Positions 17,416 to 25,115 of a stretch of DNA of 36,140 nt are shown here, piece by piece (position 1 is the first letter of the stretch; each line of letters starts with the position of its first letter). The translations under genes were made by a program, and so were the position numbers. The notes below the pieces were generated by a model. That model was not told where the DNA came from and did no database searches. It saw nothing but the letters and a program-made list of their open reading frames with translations. The DNA is from Desulfovibrio cuneatus DSM 11391 (GTDB taxonomy: Bacteria; Desulfobacterota; Desulfovibrionia; Desulfovibrionales; Desulfovibrionaceae). The stretch lies in the NCBI RefSeq assembly GCF_000430005.1, contig NZ_KE387018.1, positions 149,589-185,728 on the forward strand, given 5' to 3'.

Positions 17416-17466
17416 AAATGAAATGCCTTGTGTAGCAGTTTTTCTGCTACACAAGGCATTTCATTT
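17416..17466. terminator. Perfect 23-bp-stem hairpin between convergent genes
   Basis: AAATGAAATGCCTTGTGTAG..., 23 bases (17416-17438), is exactly complementary to 17444-17466 across a loop of five T. It lies 28 bases after the stop of the 654-aa gene and downstream of the convergent 735-aa gene. T-rich sequence follows on both strands, better on the minus strand. It is probably a bidirectional terminator. Confidence 0.75.
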
Positions 17467-17480
17467 CAATCGAGCTCAAA

Positions 17481-17600
17481 CTACCCGTTACGGATTTTTT
17501 CTTTCATTTCCTCATCGGAATAGCCTCGCACGCAGTACGCAGAAAATGGCAATTTTTTCCTGCATGGAGCTAGTGCTTTGCAGCTGAACAAGGAATGCTA
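17481..17600 (-). pseudogene. Frameshifted partial copy of the 81-aa small gene
   Basis: Reading leftward this stretch matches the 3' two-fifths of the small gene at 21583-21828: SSMQEK.AIF.VLR, then after a 2-base deletion RGYSDEEMKEKIRNG and a stop. The upstream half is missing or unrecognisable past about 17600. No start codon or ribosome site remains. It and the intact copy are direct repeats flanking the two-gene operon at 17696-21412. Confidence 0.75.
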
Positions 17601-17695
17601 ATTTCCCCTGCCCAGCGAGCTAAATGCCCCGGTGGCACTTTCTATGCTGTGCGGGGGATCTCTTAACGGACATTGGCAAGCCGATATTAACCACG

Positions 17696-19903
17696 TTACC
17701 CCAACTGAATCTCGTAAATATCTACCCCTGTCTTATGTCCAAAAAGGTTATCCTTATTTGCAATAAATCTCACTAATTTGTTCCCTTCCAGTGCAAGAAA
17801 AGAACCATCAGAGTTGGCTTTTCCAGCCTTAAAAGGTGCTTCTATTCGCTGCCAAGATTGTGCATCAGTGGAGAGGAAGAGGGCATTATTCACACCAGTA
17901 TAACAAAGCAGCCCATACTCGGGAAAGGCTGTAAAGTAGTCACCATCTTGCTCGATATCTAGATTGGTTTCTATTTTTGTAAATACCCCTGTTTCAAAAG
18001 AGAATTCAAACAAACCTCTTTTAGGATAGGGAAACAAAAAGCTATTTCCATCGGAAAAAAGAAGCCTGTCCTTAAAAACAATCATTTTATCATAGCAAGA
18101 CAAGTCATATTCTTCTCCATTCACAATACTTATCAATGGATATTTTTTCCATATTTGCCCGTCTGAAGAAAGGGCAAGCAATCTTTGCTCCCCACTCTCT
18201 TCATCTAACAGCACTAGAATATTCCCCTGACATGTTGCTTGTTCCCCCACATTAAACATTGGAAAATCTTGAGTAAAACAGTACGGAGTTAACGTATCCA
18301 AACTGTTACCTGTAAATAGCACGGCGGAATAATAACTACTTGTTTCCTTTGAATCAGAAAAAAAACCCGATTTTGTATATGAATATGAAATATCCAACTT
18401 GCCTGAAACAACCCATCGGTTACCATCATTAAGGATGGTATCATACCGTATTTTTTCTCCGGAAAATTCATTACGCAAGGGAAGCGCTCCCCCAGTGGCC
18501 AAATCAATAATAGGCTCAGCACGCAATATGCCATTCGGCACTGCAAACAATTTTCTACTTTCCTCTACCAACCGATAGCCATGCCCTAAGTCAACATCCT
18601 GTTCTTCCGTCCATTTATCAAGATCATTTGAGACCAAGAGGCTATCATCTGACAGCATATGCCATTTATCATTAAAAAAACGTAGTCCATATAAATAAAA
18701 AAGGCCACTTTTACTTGTATAATTATGCACCTTCCACGGGCTTACCCGCAAGTTGGCAAGGTCCAGCACGGGCACATCAGGCGTTTGGGCAGTGCCAAGC
18801 TCTTCCTGCCCGTGTTGTGCTGTGTTAATTTCTTCAACCCGTTCATTATCTGACTGTGGAGCCACCTGCTCGTTTGAGGTAGAAGGTTCGCCTTGCAACC
18901 GTTCCGCAAGGCGCATACACCCCAGCACCTCAATGGCGGTTTCTGCTAGGGGGAACTCATAATTCAGGTTCACATTCAAGCCAGTAATACTGCGGCGCAA
19001 CAAGCGCTTTAGGGCTTCTCCTGCGGAAATGTTCATCTCGTCTTGCAGTTCTTCCACAATATCCAACCTGTCTACAAACTGAATTTTCAGCCCGTGCAGG
19101 GTGGTAAACACTGGGGAAGAAATATTATCGATGGCATAGCGGCTATAATTTGCCACACCTTGCGGTGTAAACTGGCAAATAGCTTCTGCGTAGGCAGGGA
19201 AACCCACGCAGTCTTGCTGAATTTCATCCACAAGGCTGTCTATGAAGCAATCCAAAGAAATCTTTTTCTTGGGGTCAATTCCTACGGTACGCAGGGCTTT
19301 ACGCATAAACAGAATGTCATTGTAGTTCCAATCATCATTCTTAATACCATAGAAATCGTTAATGACCCGAAACATGCGCATAAATTCCGTAGGGAATTTT
19401 TCGTCATAGTCCCTGTCTTCAAGGGTATACAGCCATGTTTGTAAGTTACTTGAAACTTCAAGCTTGTCTACCCTATTTTCCAGCTTTTCAAAGCGCTCAA
19501 GGGTTCTACCCGCAAGCAAGGCTATAAGCTGGCGCGTTTCTTCTTCCTTCACCGCAAGGGAAAGCAGGTTGTTTTTCAGGCTGAGCATGGAATGGGCCAT
19601 AAGCAACTGCTGCTCTTGCAGCATGTTCAAATAACGCAAGGAAACCTTTTGCATTTGAATAAGGTCCCCAGTGTTTGCCCTTTCAGCCGAAGCCGCATCT
19701 CCATTAAAGCGTGACCAGCACCGGGTAAAGAACCCCTGCCGCGAAAGCCTATCTACCCTATCTGTGGTGCATGAAAGCAAACGGGAGGCATCCATGGCAA
19801 GCTGTTCCGCTTCATGCTTCCGAGTTTGTGCCCAGGACAGCATACCTTCAAGATTTTTATCAATAGCGGCTTCTTCAGCAGAAGAAAGAGCAAGAGAGGA
19901 CAT
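17696..19903 (-). CDS. Two-part island protein: coiled-coil N-terminal half, Asp-box propeller-like C-terminal half
   Basis: The family is not recognised. The 735-aa product has no signal peptide. Residues 1-335 are helical, with a likely coiled coil at about 80-150 (KVSLRYLNMLQEQQLLMAH, FEKLENRVDKLEV). A low-complexity Gln/Glu linker spans 338-376. Residues 385-735 are beta-rich, with three Asp-box-like motifs, SNDLDKW (425-431), SSDGQIW (579-585) and STDAQSW (678-684), as in BNR/sialidase-type propellers. ATG 19903 lies nine bases after the upstream gene, with AAGGAAG as ribosome site, so the two are co-transcribed. Composition changes sharply inside the gene near 18,730: counted lines are 57% GC on the N-terminal side and 35% on the C-terminal side. 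Confidence 0.8.
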   Translation of the reverse strand: MSSLALSSAEEAAIDKNLEGMLSWAQTRKHEAEQLAMDASRLLSCTTDRVDRLSRQGFFTRCWSRFNGDAASAERANTGDLIQMQKVSLRYLNMLQEQQLLMAHSMLSLKNNLLSLAVKEEETRQLIALLAGRTLERFEKLENRVDKLEVSSNLQTWLYTLEDRDYDEKFPTEFMRMFRVINDFYGIKNDDWNYNDILFMRKALRTVGIDPKKKISLDCFIDSLVDEIQQDCVGFPAYAEAICQFTPQGVANYSRYAIDNISSPVFTTLHGLKIQFVDRLDIVEELQDEMNISAGEALKRLLRRSITGLNVNLNYEFPLAETAIEVLGCMRLAERLQGEPSTSNEQVAPQSDNERVEEINTAQHGQEELGTAQTPDVPVLDLANLRVSPWKVHNYTSKSGLFYLYGLRFFNDKWHMLSDDSLLVSNDLDKWTEEQDVDLGHGYRLVEESRKLFAVPNGILRAEPIIDLATGGALPLRNEFSGEKIRYDTILNDGNRWVVSGKLDISYSYTKSGFFSDSKETSSYYSAVLFTGNSLDTLTPYCFTQDFPMFNVGEQATCQGNILVLLDEESGEQRLLALSSDGQIWKKYPLISIVNGEEYDLSCYDKMIVFKDRLLFSDGNSFLFPYPKRGLFEFSFETGVFTKIETNLDIEQDGDYFTAFPEYGLLCYTGVNNALFLSTDAQSWQRIEAPFKAGKANSDGSFLALEGNKLVRFIANKDNLFGHKTGVDIYEIQLG

Positions 19904-19912
19904 AGAACTTCC

Positions 19913-21412
19913 TTAAATTTTCATTATGGCGGTTAATGCGTCTGTACCAGCACGGTCTACCTGAGCCATTTGCGCCTGAAATTGCTTTTCAAGCTGCCAA
20001 TTCTGTTCCACAAATTTGGTAAAGCACACCTGCCCCATGAACATGGCTTGGGAAACCTGTTCCAACACCTTAGCAGAATCTTGCAAGTTGCGTGTGTTTT
20101 GAACCAGTTCTCGGTATGGTTTCTCTATGCCGTTTTCAATGGCCAGTGTCATGGCGAGGCCCGCAATAAGGCCACCAGCCAAGCCACCCGTCAGCATCAG
20201 GGCGTTTCCCGCAAGGCCTGTTACCCCCCAGCTAGCAGCAAGGCTGCTGGCAGCGGTAAAGCCAAGGCCACCACCCATAACACCTGCCGATGTATTCAGT
20301 ACGTTTTTTCCTTGCCGCTCATAAAACTCATCGGCTGTAAGCTTACCAGAACCCAGGGCTACCAGGTCTTTCACGGCATCTACGGCACACACAACCCCTG
20401 CGGTAATGGCACCCGTGCGCATCATGGCCCCCATGCCTTGCTTGGCAAGGGCATTTATCACCACTTTTTCAGCACCATAGCGCACCATAAGGCTTTGCAC
20501 GCCAACGTTTGCCCCGGCTTTCACTGCACTGTCAGCTGCGGAACAAACGGTTTCCGTAACAATTTTGCACACAGCCTCGTCGCTTGAAATTTCGCCACAA
20601 TTTACTTGCCGCATATATCTGGTTATGTTTACGGCACCACACACTACAGCAGACATGGCTGCCGCCCCGGTGGCGGCTTTTCCCATTTGCTGGAACGTGG
20701 AGCGGGTTTGAAACTCGTTCTGCACCTTTTCAAGTTGCTTGGTGTTCCCTTTGCCAAGCTCATTGGCTTCTTGCTTTGTCAGGGGCCGGGAAGATACATC
20801 CCCATCCTTGAGCGTGCCTGAAATTTTATCGTGAGTTTGCTGATAGGCTTCTCTCTGCACAGGGTTGCCATTACGCTCGGTATTCTTTTGAATGTTATTT
20901 AACGATTGCTGCTTGATTCCCCCTACCTGCTCAGAGGGGCCAATGAAGGTGTCATTATTCTCATACTTGACTGTATTATCTTTTACTTGCGACATTTGCC
21001 CCGCAGTCGAAGCCGCATCTTTATTGTACTTTAGCTGGGCGCTTTGCGTTACCTTGCCGTTTGTGGAAACAATCACGTCTGGGTTGGCATTCTTGCCTAG
21101 CAGCTGCCCATTCCATTCGTGTTCATACCAATCCGCCCGTCTGTCAGTAAATGCACGGGTGTCACTGTCTTTCAGAATGGCATCAAGGTTAAAGGAGTGG
21201 GCATGGAATTCTTCGGCCATGTTGCCACCCTTAATAAAATACGACTGATTTGTAGAAAGCACGGGGCCAGCAGCATTGTTGGTTGTCAATATTTCTTCAA
21301 CCATTTTAGCCATCTGCTCTTTGGCAAACAACGGAAACACCGGGTTCCCACCAGTGGCCTGGGCAAAAACCCGTTCATACTGTTTTTCAAGCGCCTCATC
21401 AGTTTTCTTCAT
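19913..21412 (-). CDS. Island membrane protein with PD-(D/E)xK-like motif
   Basis: A 499-aa product of unknown family, first gene of an operon with the 735-aa gene. Residues 64-130 show AEEFHAHSFNLDAI (Glu67/68), NPDVIV (Asp112) and AQLKYN (Gln126, Lys128). This is the same order and similar spacing as in the 654-aa protein and compatible with a PD-(D/E)xK-like nuclease core. A polar linker of about 110 residues follows, then Gly/Ala-rich hydrophobic segments (about 246-262, 333-345, 371-425) and a helical tail. The second half parallels the 654-aa protein in the order of its membrane segments, hinting at distant homology. ATG 21412 is chosen because GGTGGGG lies upstream; GTG 21418 is an alternative. 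Confidence 0.78.
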   Translation of the reverse strand: MKKTDEALEKQYERVFAQATGGNPVFPLFAKEQMAKMVEEILTTNNAAGPVLSTNQSYFIKGGNMAEEFHAHSFNLDAILKDSDTRAFTDRRADWYEHEWNGQLLGKNANPDVIVSTNGKVTQSAQLKYNKDAASTAGQMSQVKDNTVKYENNDTFIGPSEQVGGIKQQSLNNIQKNTERNGNPVQREAYQQTHDKISGTLKDGDVSSRPLTKQEANELGKGNTKQLEKVQNEFQTRSTFQQMGKAATGAAAMSAVVCGAVNITRYMRQVNCGEISSDEAVCKIVTETVCSAADSAVKAGANVGVQSLMVRYGAEKVVINALAKQGMGAMMRTGAITAGVVCAVDAVKDLVALGSGKLTADEFYERQGKNVLNTSAGVMGGGLGFTAASSLAASWGVTGLAGNALMLTGGLAGGLIAGLAMTLAIENGIEKPYRELVQNTRNLQDSAKVLEQVSQAMFMGQVCFTKFVEQNWQLEKQFQAQMAQVDRAGTDALTAIMKI

Positions 21413-21582
21413 ACACACCCCACCTATAGTTAACTAGGACAATAAACAAGAAATACGGTATCAAGCATACCAACCTTTCCAGAAAAAAGGAAGGGGGAAA
21501 CAGCTATGCACTGCCCCCCATTTCCTACACACGATAGGCCTTGTATGCACCCTGCTGTAAAAAACAGATGTGCAGCCATGCA

Positions 21583-21828
21583 CTACCCGTTACGCATTCT
21601 TTCTTTCATATCCTCATCAGAATAGCCACGCCCGCGCAACACACTGAAAATGGCGGTTCGTTCCTGCATAGAGCTGGTGCTTCGCAGGGCGCTGAGCAAT
21701 GAAGAGTCACCATACGACTCATACTTTTCACGAAGGCGGGCATTTTCCGCATTGTACTCGCCAACCTTCTTGCCCGCTGCCTTTCCGGCTCCCACGGCAA
21801 TTTTTGCCAGGCTATCAAAGAATCCCAT
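21583..21828 (-). CDS. Small island protein with SHOCT-like C-terminus
   Basis: An 81-aa product starting MGFFDSLAKIAVGAGKAAGK. The amphipathic Gly/Ala/Lys-rich N-terminus may associate with membranes. A charged helix follows, then a short C-terminal motif GRGYSDEDMKERMRNG that resembles the short helical SHOCT-type tail. ATG 21828 follows AGGAGG at six bases, so it is chosen over the in-frame ATG 21858. A frameshifted partial copy lies at 17481-17600. Function unknown. Confidence 0.72.
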   Translation of the reverse strand: MGFFDSLAKIAVGAGKAAGKKVGEYNAENARLREKYESYGDSSLLSALRSTSSMQERTAIFSVLRGRGYSDEDMKERMRNG

Positions 21829-21973
21829 AACAAATCCTCCTGCTTGATGTGAGTGCAATTTGCAGGCACAGCTGCCCGCGTTCCTTAACCTTGTGGTGCC
21901 ATACTACACAGCTCAGTTTCCAGATTCTGGAGAGATGCGTAAAAATGTATCGACAATCGAAAATTTATTCGCC

Positions 21974-22147
21974 CTACTCATCCCTGCGCTTACTATCAAA
22001 CAGCACAGCCTTAATACCCCGGAAGATGAGCCACCAGAGCACCAGCCCTGCCCCCACCACCAGCAAGGGACCAAGCAAGCGCCATACAATGGGGTTTGCC
22101 ACTGCCAGAAAAAGAACAATTACCAACAGTACTTTTGAACCATCCAT
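21974..22147 (-). CDS. Small two-helix membrane protein
   Basis: A 57-aa product. Two hydrophobic segments (about 5-20 and 23-42, LLGPLLVVGAGLVLWWLIF) are followed by a basic-acidic tail (FDSKRRDE). ATG 22147 is preceded by AAGGGGAC; the longer in-frame start at 22279 adds a Cys/His-rich stretch with no ribosome site. It lies upstream of, and on the same strand as, the 81-aa gene and may be co-transcribed. No family recognised. Confidence 0.65.
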   Translation of the reverse strand: MDGSKVLLVIVLFLAVANPIVWRLLGPLLVVGAGLVLWWLIFRGIKAVLFDSKRRDE

Positions 22148-22794
22148 AATAGGTCCCCTTGCAAACGTTACAGCATGAGAATGGGATAGAATGATCGCAC
22201 AACAGCACCGGCAGCCTGCTAGCTGCACGGCTGAGCTATGTGTGCACTTCAGGGCAATAGCGGGTATTTTTGCTGCCACACTGCGGGCAACGGGGAGCTA
22301 TGATGCGGTGGAACAGACTCAAGATGCTACTCCCAAGGCCCGCTTTTATGGTAGGGGTATAGGGGAAGGGCCTGCTTTGTTTCGCATGACAAAGAATAGA
22401 TGGTTGCAGTCATTACAACGAAATGCCACATGATACCCAGAAGCCATATGCACCTCCTGATTCAAAACATCCGTAACAGCTCAAGCCTGGGGCATGGAAA
22501 GAACATACAATATTCATATTCCAAATTATGGAAAGTTTGTACACTGTGATGAAATTAAAAAACCGGACGAACCAATAATATTTGGAGGGTCTAAGGGCAA
22601 CGCCCTTTGCCGGAACCCGATTCCGTCTGATGAGCGAAGCGAAGAATGACGGATGACGACCGCAGGGAGGAAAGGGTAGCACTGTCAATGGAAAACGCAG
22701 TTTTCCAGTAGACTGGTGCGCTCCGGCCACTCTTTACTTTTGCCCACATAAACCACAGTTATTATCAAGTTTCGATAAAAACCATACACTTACA

Positions 22795-22863
22795 GGTAAA
22801 AGTGGGTAAAAATCAGTTATTCTTAGGTAAAACCGGGTAAAAGTAGGTCACTCTTAGGTAAAA
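22795..22863. repeat. Helically phased GGTAAAA boxes
   Basis: GGTAAAA occurs in the same orientation at 22795, 22805, 22826, 22836 and 22857, with a degenerate GGTCACT at 22846. Start distances are 10, 21, 10, 10 and 11, so all boxes lie on the same face of the helix. This suggests cooperative protein binding. Whether it is a regulator, an accessory recombination site or an origin is not known. Confidence 0.7.
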
Positions 22864-23220
22864 CTCATACAGAATAATTTGAAATTATTTCTCAATTAGT
22901 TGAAATGAGTTAACAGACAGCATTTTTTTGGCATAATGACATGCATTTTTTAAGGGTATATTAGGTATTTCAAACTATTGCAAAAAGCTATCGTTAATTT
23001 AGCGGAAATAATACTCCCCGAAAAGTGCATTAAATAGCAAACCTATTAGATTTCCATTGGTCATCTGTCTATGCTGTTGTGGTATACTTGGCCTTTCCCT
23101 TCCCCTTTCCTTTGGCACTGGGTTTTAATGAGTTATGTCGCGAGAGCGGCTAACGAGGTAGCCCATGATTGAAACAATGCACACTGCAAACAGATTGATT
23201 CAAATATCCAGGCTGATTCT

Positions 23221-23240
23221 GTGCTAACCCTGTGCTAACC
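23221..23240. promoter_or_regulatory. Paired arm-type boxes, right end, inverted pair
   Basis: Two copies of GTGCTAACC at 23221-23229 and 23232-23240, the reverse complement of GGTTAGCAC, have starts 11 bp apart. The orientation is opposite to the pair at 23309-23328. Confidence 0.6.
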
Positions 23241-23308
23241 AAAGCCTTCTTCCCACCATCTACCCGTCCTGGCCCCACAAAATTCATTCACACATCATTT
23301 ACGCAAGT

Positions 23309-23328
23309 GGTTAGCAATAGGTTAGCAC
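23309..23328. promoter_or_regulatory. Paired arm-type boxes, right end, direct pair
   Basis: GGTTAGCA at 23309-23316 and GGTTAGCAC at 23320-23328 have starts 11 bp apart, about 50 bases inside the right attachment repeat. The flanking sequence GC(C/A)AGTGGTTAGCA matches the left-end pair. Confidence 0.6.
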
Positions 23329-23334
23329 AGCACG

Positions 23335-23369
23335 AAAAAAGGCACCTACGTTTTTACACGTAAGTGCCT
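23335..23369 (-). terminator. Terminator of tRNA-Glu supplied by the island
   Basis: On the minus strand AGGCACTTACGT and ACGTAGGTGCCT form a 12-bp stem with one T-G pair, followed by six T. It begins about a dozen bases after the CCA end of tRNA-Glu and lies within the island. Confidence 0.75.
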
Positions 23370-23379
23370 GAATTTACTA

Positions 23380-23430
23380 TTGGCGTCCCCAAGGGGATTT
23401 GAACCCCTGTCGACGCCGTGAAAGGGCGTT
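23380..23430. repeat. Attachment site repeat, right (within intact tRNA-Glu)
   Basis: These 51 bases are identical to 9444-9494. They cover the 3' half of the intact tRNA-Glu plus one base beyond the CCA end. Recombination between the two copies would excise the island and leave one intact tRNA gene. Confidence 0.93.
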
Positions 23431-23457
23431 GTCCTGGGCCAGCTAGACGATGGGGAC
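23381..23457 (-). tRNA. tRNA-Glu (anticodon UUC)
   Basis: A full cloverleaf can be drawn on the minus strand: acceptor GTCCCCA pairs with TGGGGAC, discriminator G, encoded CCA. The anticodon stem ACGCC/GGCGT encloses the loop CTTTCAC (anticodon UUC), and the T arm is AGGGG/CCCCT with loop TTCAAAT. It is the integration target and remains intact, since the island restored its 3' half. Confidence 0.95.
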
Positions 23458-23485
23458 GCATGGCAGCGCGTTGCTGCGAAAAGGG

Positions 23486-23514
23486 TATTTACATGACACG
23501 GCCGAGAAGGTCAA
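23486..23514 (-). promoter_or_regulatory. Promoter of tRNA-Glu
   Basis: On the minus strand TTGACC (23509-23514), a 17-base spacer and TAAATA (23486-23491) lie 29 bases before the tRNA 5' end. The element is in the chromosomal flank, so tRNA transcription is not dependent on the island. Confidence 0.65.
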
Positions 23515-23710
23515 TACCTGAGGCGAAAAAACATTTTTTCACATGGTAATTCCTGCCTGGATAAGTTCATTTGGTGCCGTCCATTAGCGAAAAACGCCTC
23601 ATCTTATAAGTGTCATTGTATGTTTTTCTTCCTTCTGCTACTCTTTTCAGGCAAGTTCTTTGTATTTACACTATGCGCAGAGACAACGTGTTCTACCGAA
23701 AGGAAATACT

Positions 23711-25042
23711 ATGGAAGAGAGTAATAGTTTCCCAACAGTTCGCGAGGCATTTTGGGTTTGGTTACGCATTGGCCTGTTAAGCTTTGGGGGGCCTGCCGGG
23801 CAAATTGCCTTGATGCATAAAACCCTTGTGGAAGAAAAGCGCTGGATAAGCAACGACCATTTTCTCCATGCCTTGAATTATTGTCATTTTTTACCAGGGC
23901 CGGAAGCCCAGCAGTTAGCCACCTATGTAGGCTGGTTATTGCACCGCACCCTTGGCGGTATTATGGCTGGCACCCTGTTTATTCTTCCTGGATTTTTTGT
24001 TGTACTCGCCCTGAGTTTTCTGTATGCCGCATACCGCCAAATTCCTGCGGTGGATGCCCTGTTTTACGGTTTGAAGCCTGCGGTTCTGGCCATTGTACTC
24101 GGGGCAGTGGTTCGCATTGGGGGAAAGTCGCTTAAAAACGCCTTTTCTGTAGGGCTTGCGGCAGTGGCATTTCTGTGCCTGTTTGCCTTCAACGTACCGT
24201 TCCCCTACGTAATTTTTGGTGCGGCGTTGCTCGGCTGGGGCCATGCCCGCCTTTACCCACAACAGGGCACCGCAACTGCTCCAGTGGAAACCGACCTTGT
24301 TTCACAGCGCAAAAACCACTACGCTTCTGGCTACAGCCTGCGCGTTCTTGCCACCTGGATTCCGTTGTGGCTGGGGCCGGTGCTGGCCTTGGGCCTGCTG
24401 CGCGGGTGGGACGACATCTATACCCGCATGGGTATATTTTTCAGCAAAATGGCGATGGTCACGTTTGGCGGGGCCTATGCCGTGCTTGCCTATGTCACCC
24501 AGGAAGCGGTTGCCACGTATGGCTGGCTCACCACAACAGATATGATAAGCGGGCTGGCCCTGGCAGAAAGTACCCCTGGCCCACTTATTCTTGTATTGCA
24601 GTATGTGGGTTTTATGGGGGCCTACAGCGCACCCGGCACCCTTTCCCCTGTATTGGCTGGCACCCTTGCCGCAATTCTGGTGGTGTGGGTTACATTTACC
24701 CCGTGCTTTCTCTGGATTTTTCTGGGCGCCCCGTATGTGGAACGCATGCGGAACAACAAAAACCTCTCTGCGGCCCTTGCAGGCATTACCGCTGCAGTGG
24801 TGGGCGTTGTTCTGAATCTTTCCGTATGGTTTGGCTTGCATGCATTGTTTGCCAGCGTTACCCAATGGCACGGCCCTGTGGGTATAACACTTCCCTTGCC
24901 AAATGTGGCAACCCTGGACCTATTTGCCTTGCTGCTGAGTGTGGCGGCCTTTATTGCCATGACCAAATTCAAGCTGGGCATGGGCCGTGTGCTGGTGGCC
25001 TGCGCTTTAGTGGGCTGGCTAGGGAAAACACTGGTGCTGTAG
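23711..25042 (+). CDS. chrA: Chromate transporter, CHR family, two-domain
   Basis: Predicted inner-membrane protein that exports chromate. The 443-aa product has two homologous CHR halves of antiparallel topology. The N-terminal half carries LLSFGGPAGQIALMH and HFLPGPEAQQLATY; the C-terminal half carries VTFGGAYAVLAYV and ALAESTPGPLILV. This FGG..GPxxQ / FGG..TPGP pattern is the family signature. About ten hydrophobic segments are visible. ATG 23711 follows AAAGGAAA and is preferred over 23660. It stands alone between tRNA-Glu and the convergent mscS-type gene. Some homologues have no tested role in chromate export. Confidence 0.92.
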   Translation: MEESNSFPTVREAFWVWLRIGLLSFGGPAGQIALMHKTLVEEKRWISNDHFLHALNYCHFLPGPEAQQLATYVGWLLHRTLGGIMAGTLFILPGFFVVLALSFLYAAYRQIPAVDALFYGLKPAVLAIVLGAVVRIGGKSLKNAFSVGLAAVAFLCLFAFNVPFPYVIFGAALLGWGHARLYPQQGTATAPVETDLVSQRKNHYASGYSLRVLATWIPLWLGPVLALGLLRGWDDIYTRMGIFFSKMAMVTFGGAYAVLAYVTQEAVATYGWLTTTDMISGLALAESTPGPLILVLQYVGFMGAYSAPGTLSPVLAGTLAAILVVWVTFTPCFLWIFLGAPYVERMRNNKNLSAALAGITAAVVGVVLNLSVWFGLHALFASVTQWHGPVGITLPLPNVATLDLFALLLSVAAFIAMTKFKLGMGRVLVACALVGWLGKTLVL

Positions 25043-25115
25043 CCAAAGCATCACTTCCCGGCATGGTTCTTTCCGGTAACGAATAACCGCTCTTCCTGTA
25101 CGCCCATGGCATTCG

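Larger units (their letters stand above)
22148..23308. other. 1.2-kb noncoding right part of the island
   Basis: No credible gene is seen. It contains the helically phased GGTAAAA boxes at 22795-22863, a short palindrome GGAAAACGCAGTTTTCC at 22690-22706, AT-rich sequence around 22860-23000, and GC-rich repeat-like sequence at 22588-22680. Paired arm boxes begin at 23221. An 80-codon plus-strand ORF at 22191-22433 has no ribosome site. Confidence 0.5.
9444..23430. mobile_element. tRNA-Glu-integrated genomic island (about 14 kb)
   Basis: It is bounded by identical 51-bp direct repeats (9444-9494 and 23380-23430) derived from the 3' half of tRNA-Glu. It has a tyrosine integrase immediately inside the left repeat, arm-like GGTTAGCA boxes inside both ends, an excisionase-like HTH gene and accessory cargo of mixed base composition. 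No conjugation, replication or phage structural genes are recognised, so it is an integrative island or satellite-like element rather than a complete phage or ICE. Confidence 0.9.

Noticed and set aside
22795-22863. Reading the phased GGTAAAA boxes as plasmid iterons
   Set aside because: Iterons are usually longer (17-22 bp) and next to a rep gene. No rep gene is recognised here, so only the phased repeat itself is claimed.
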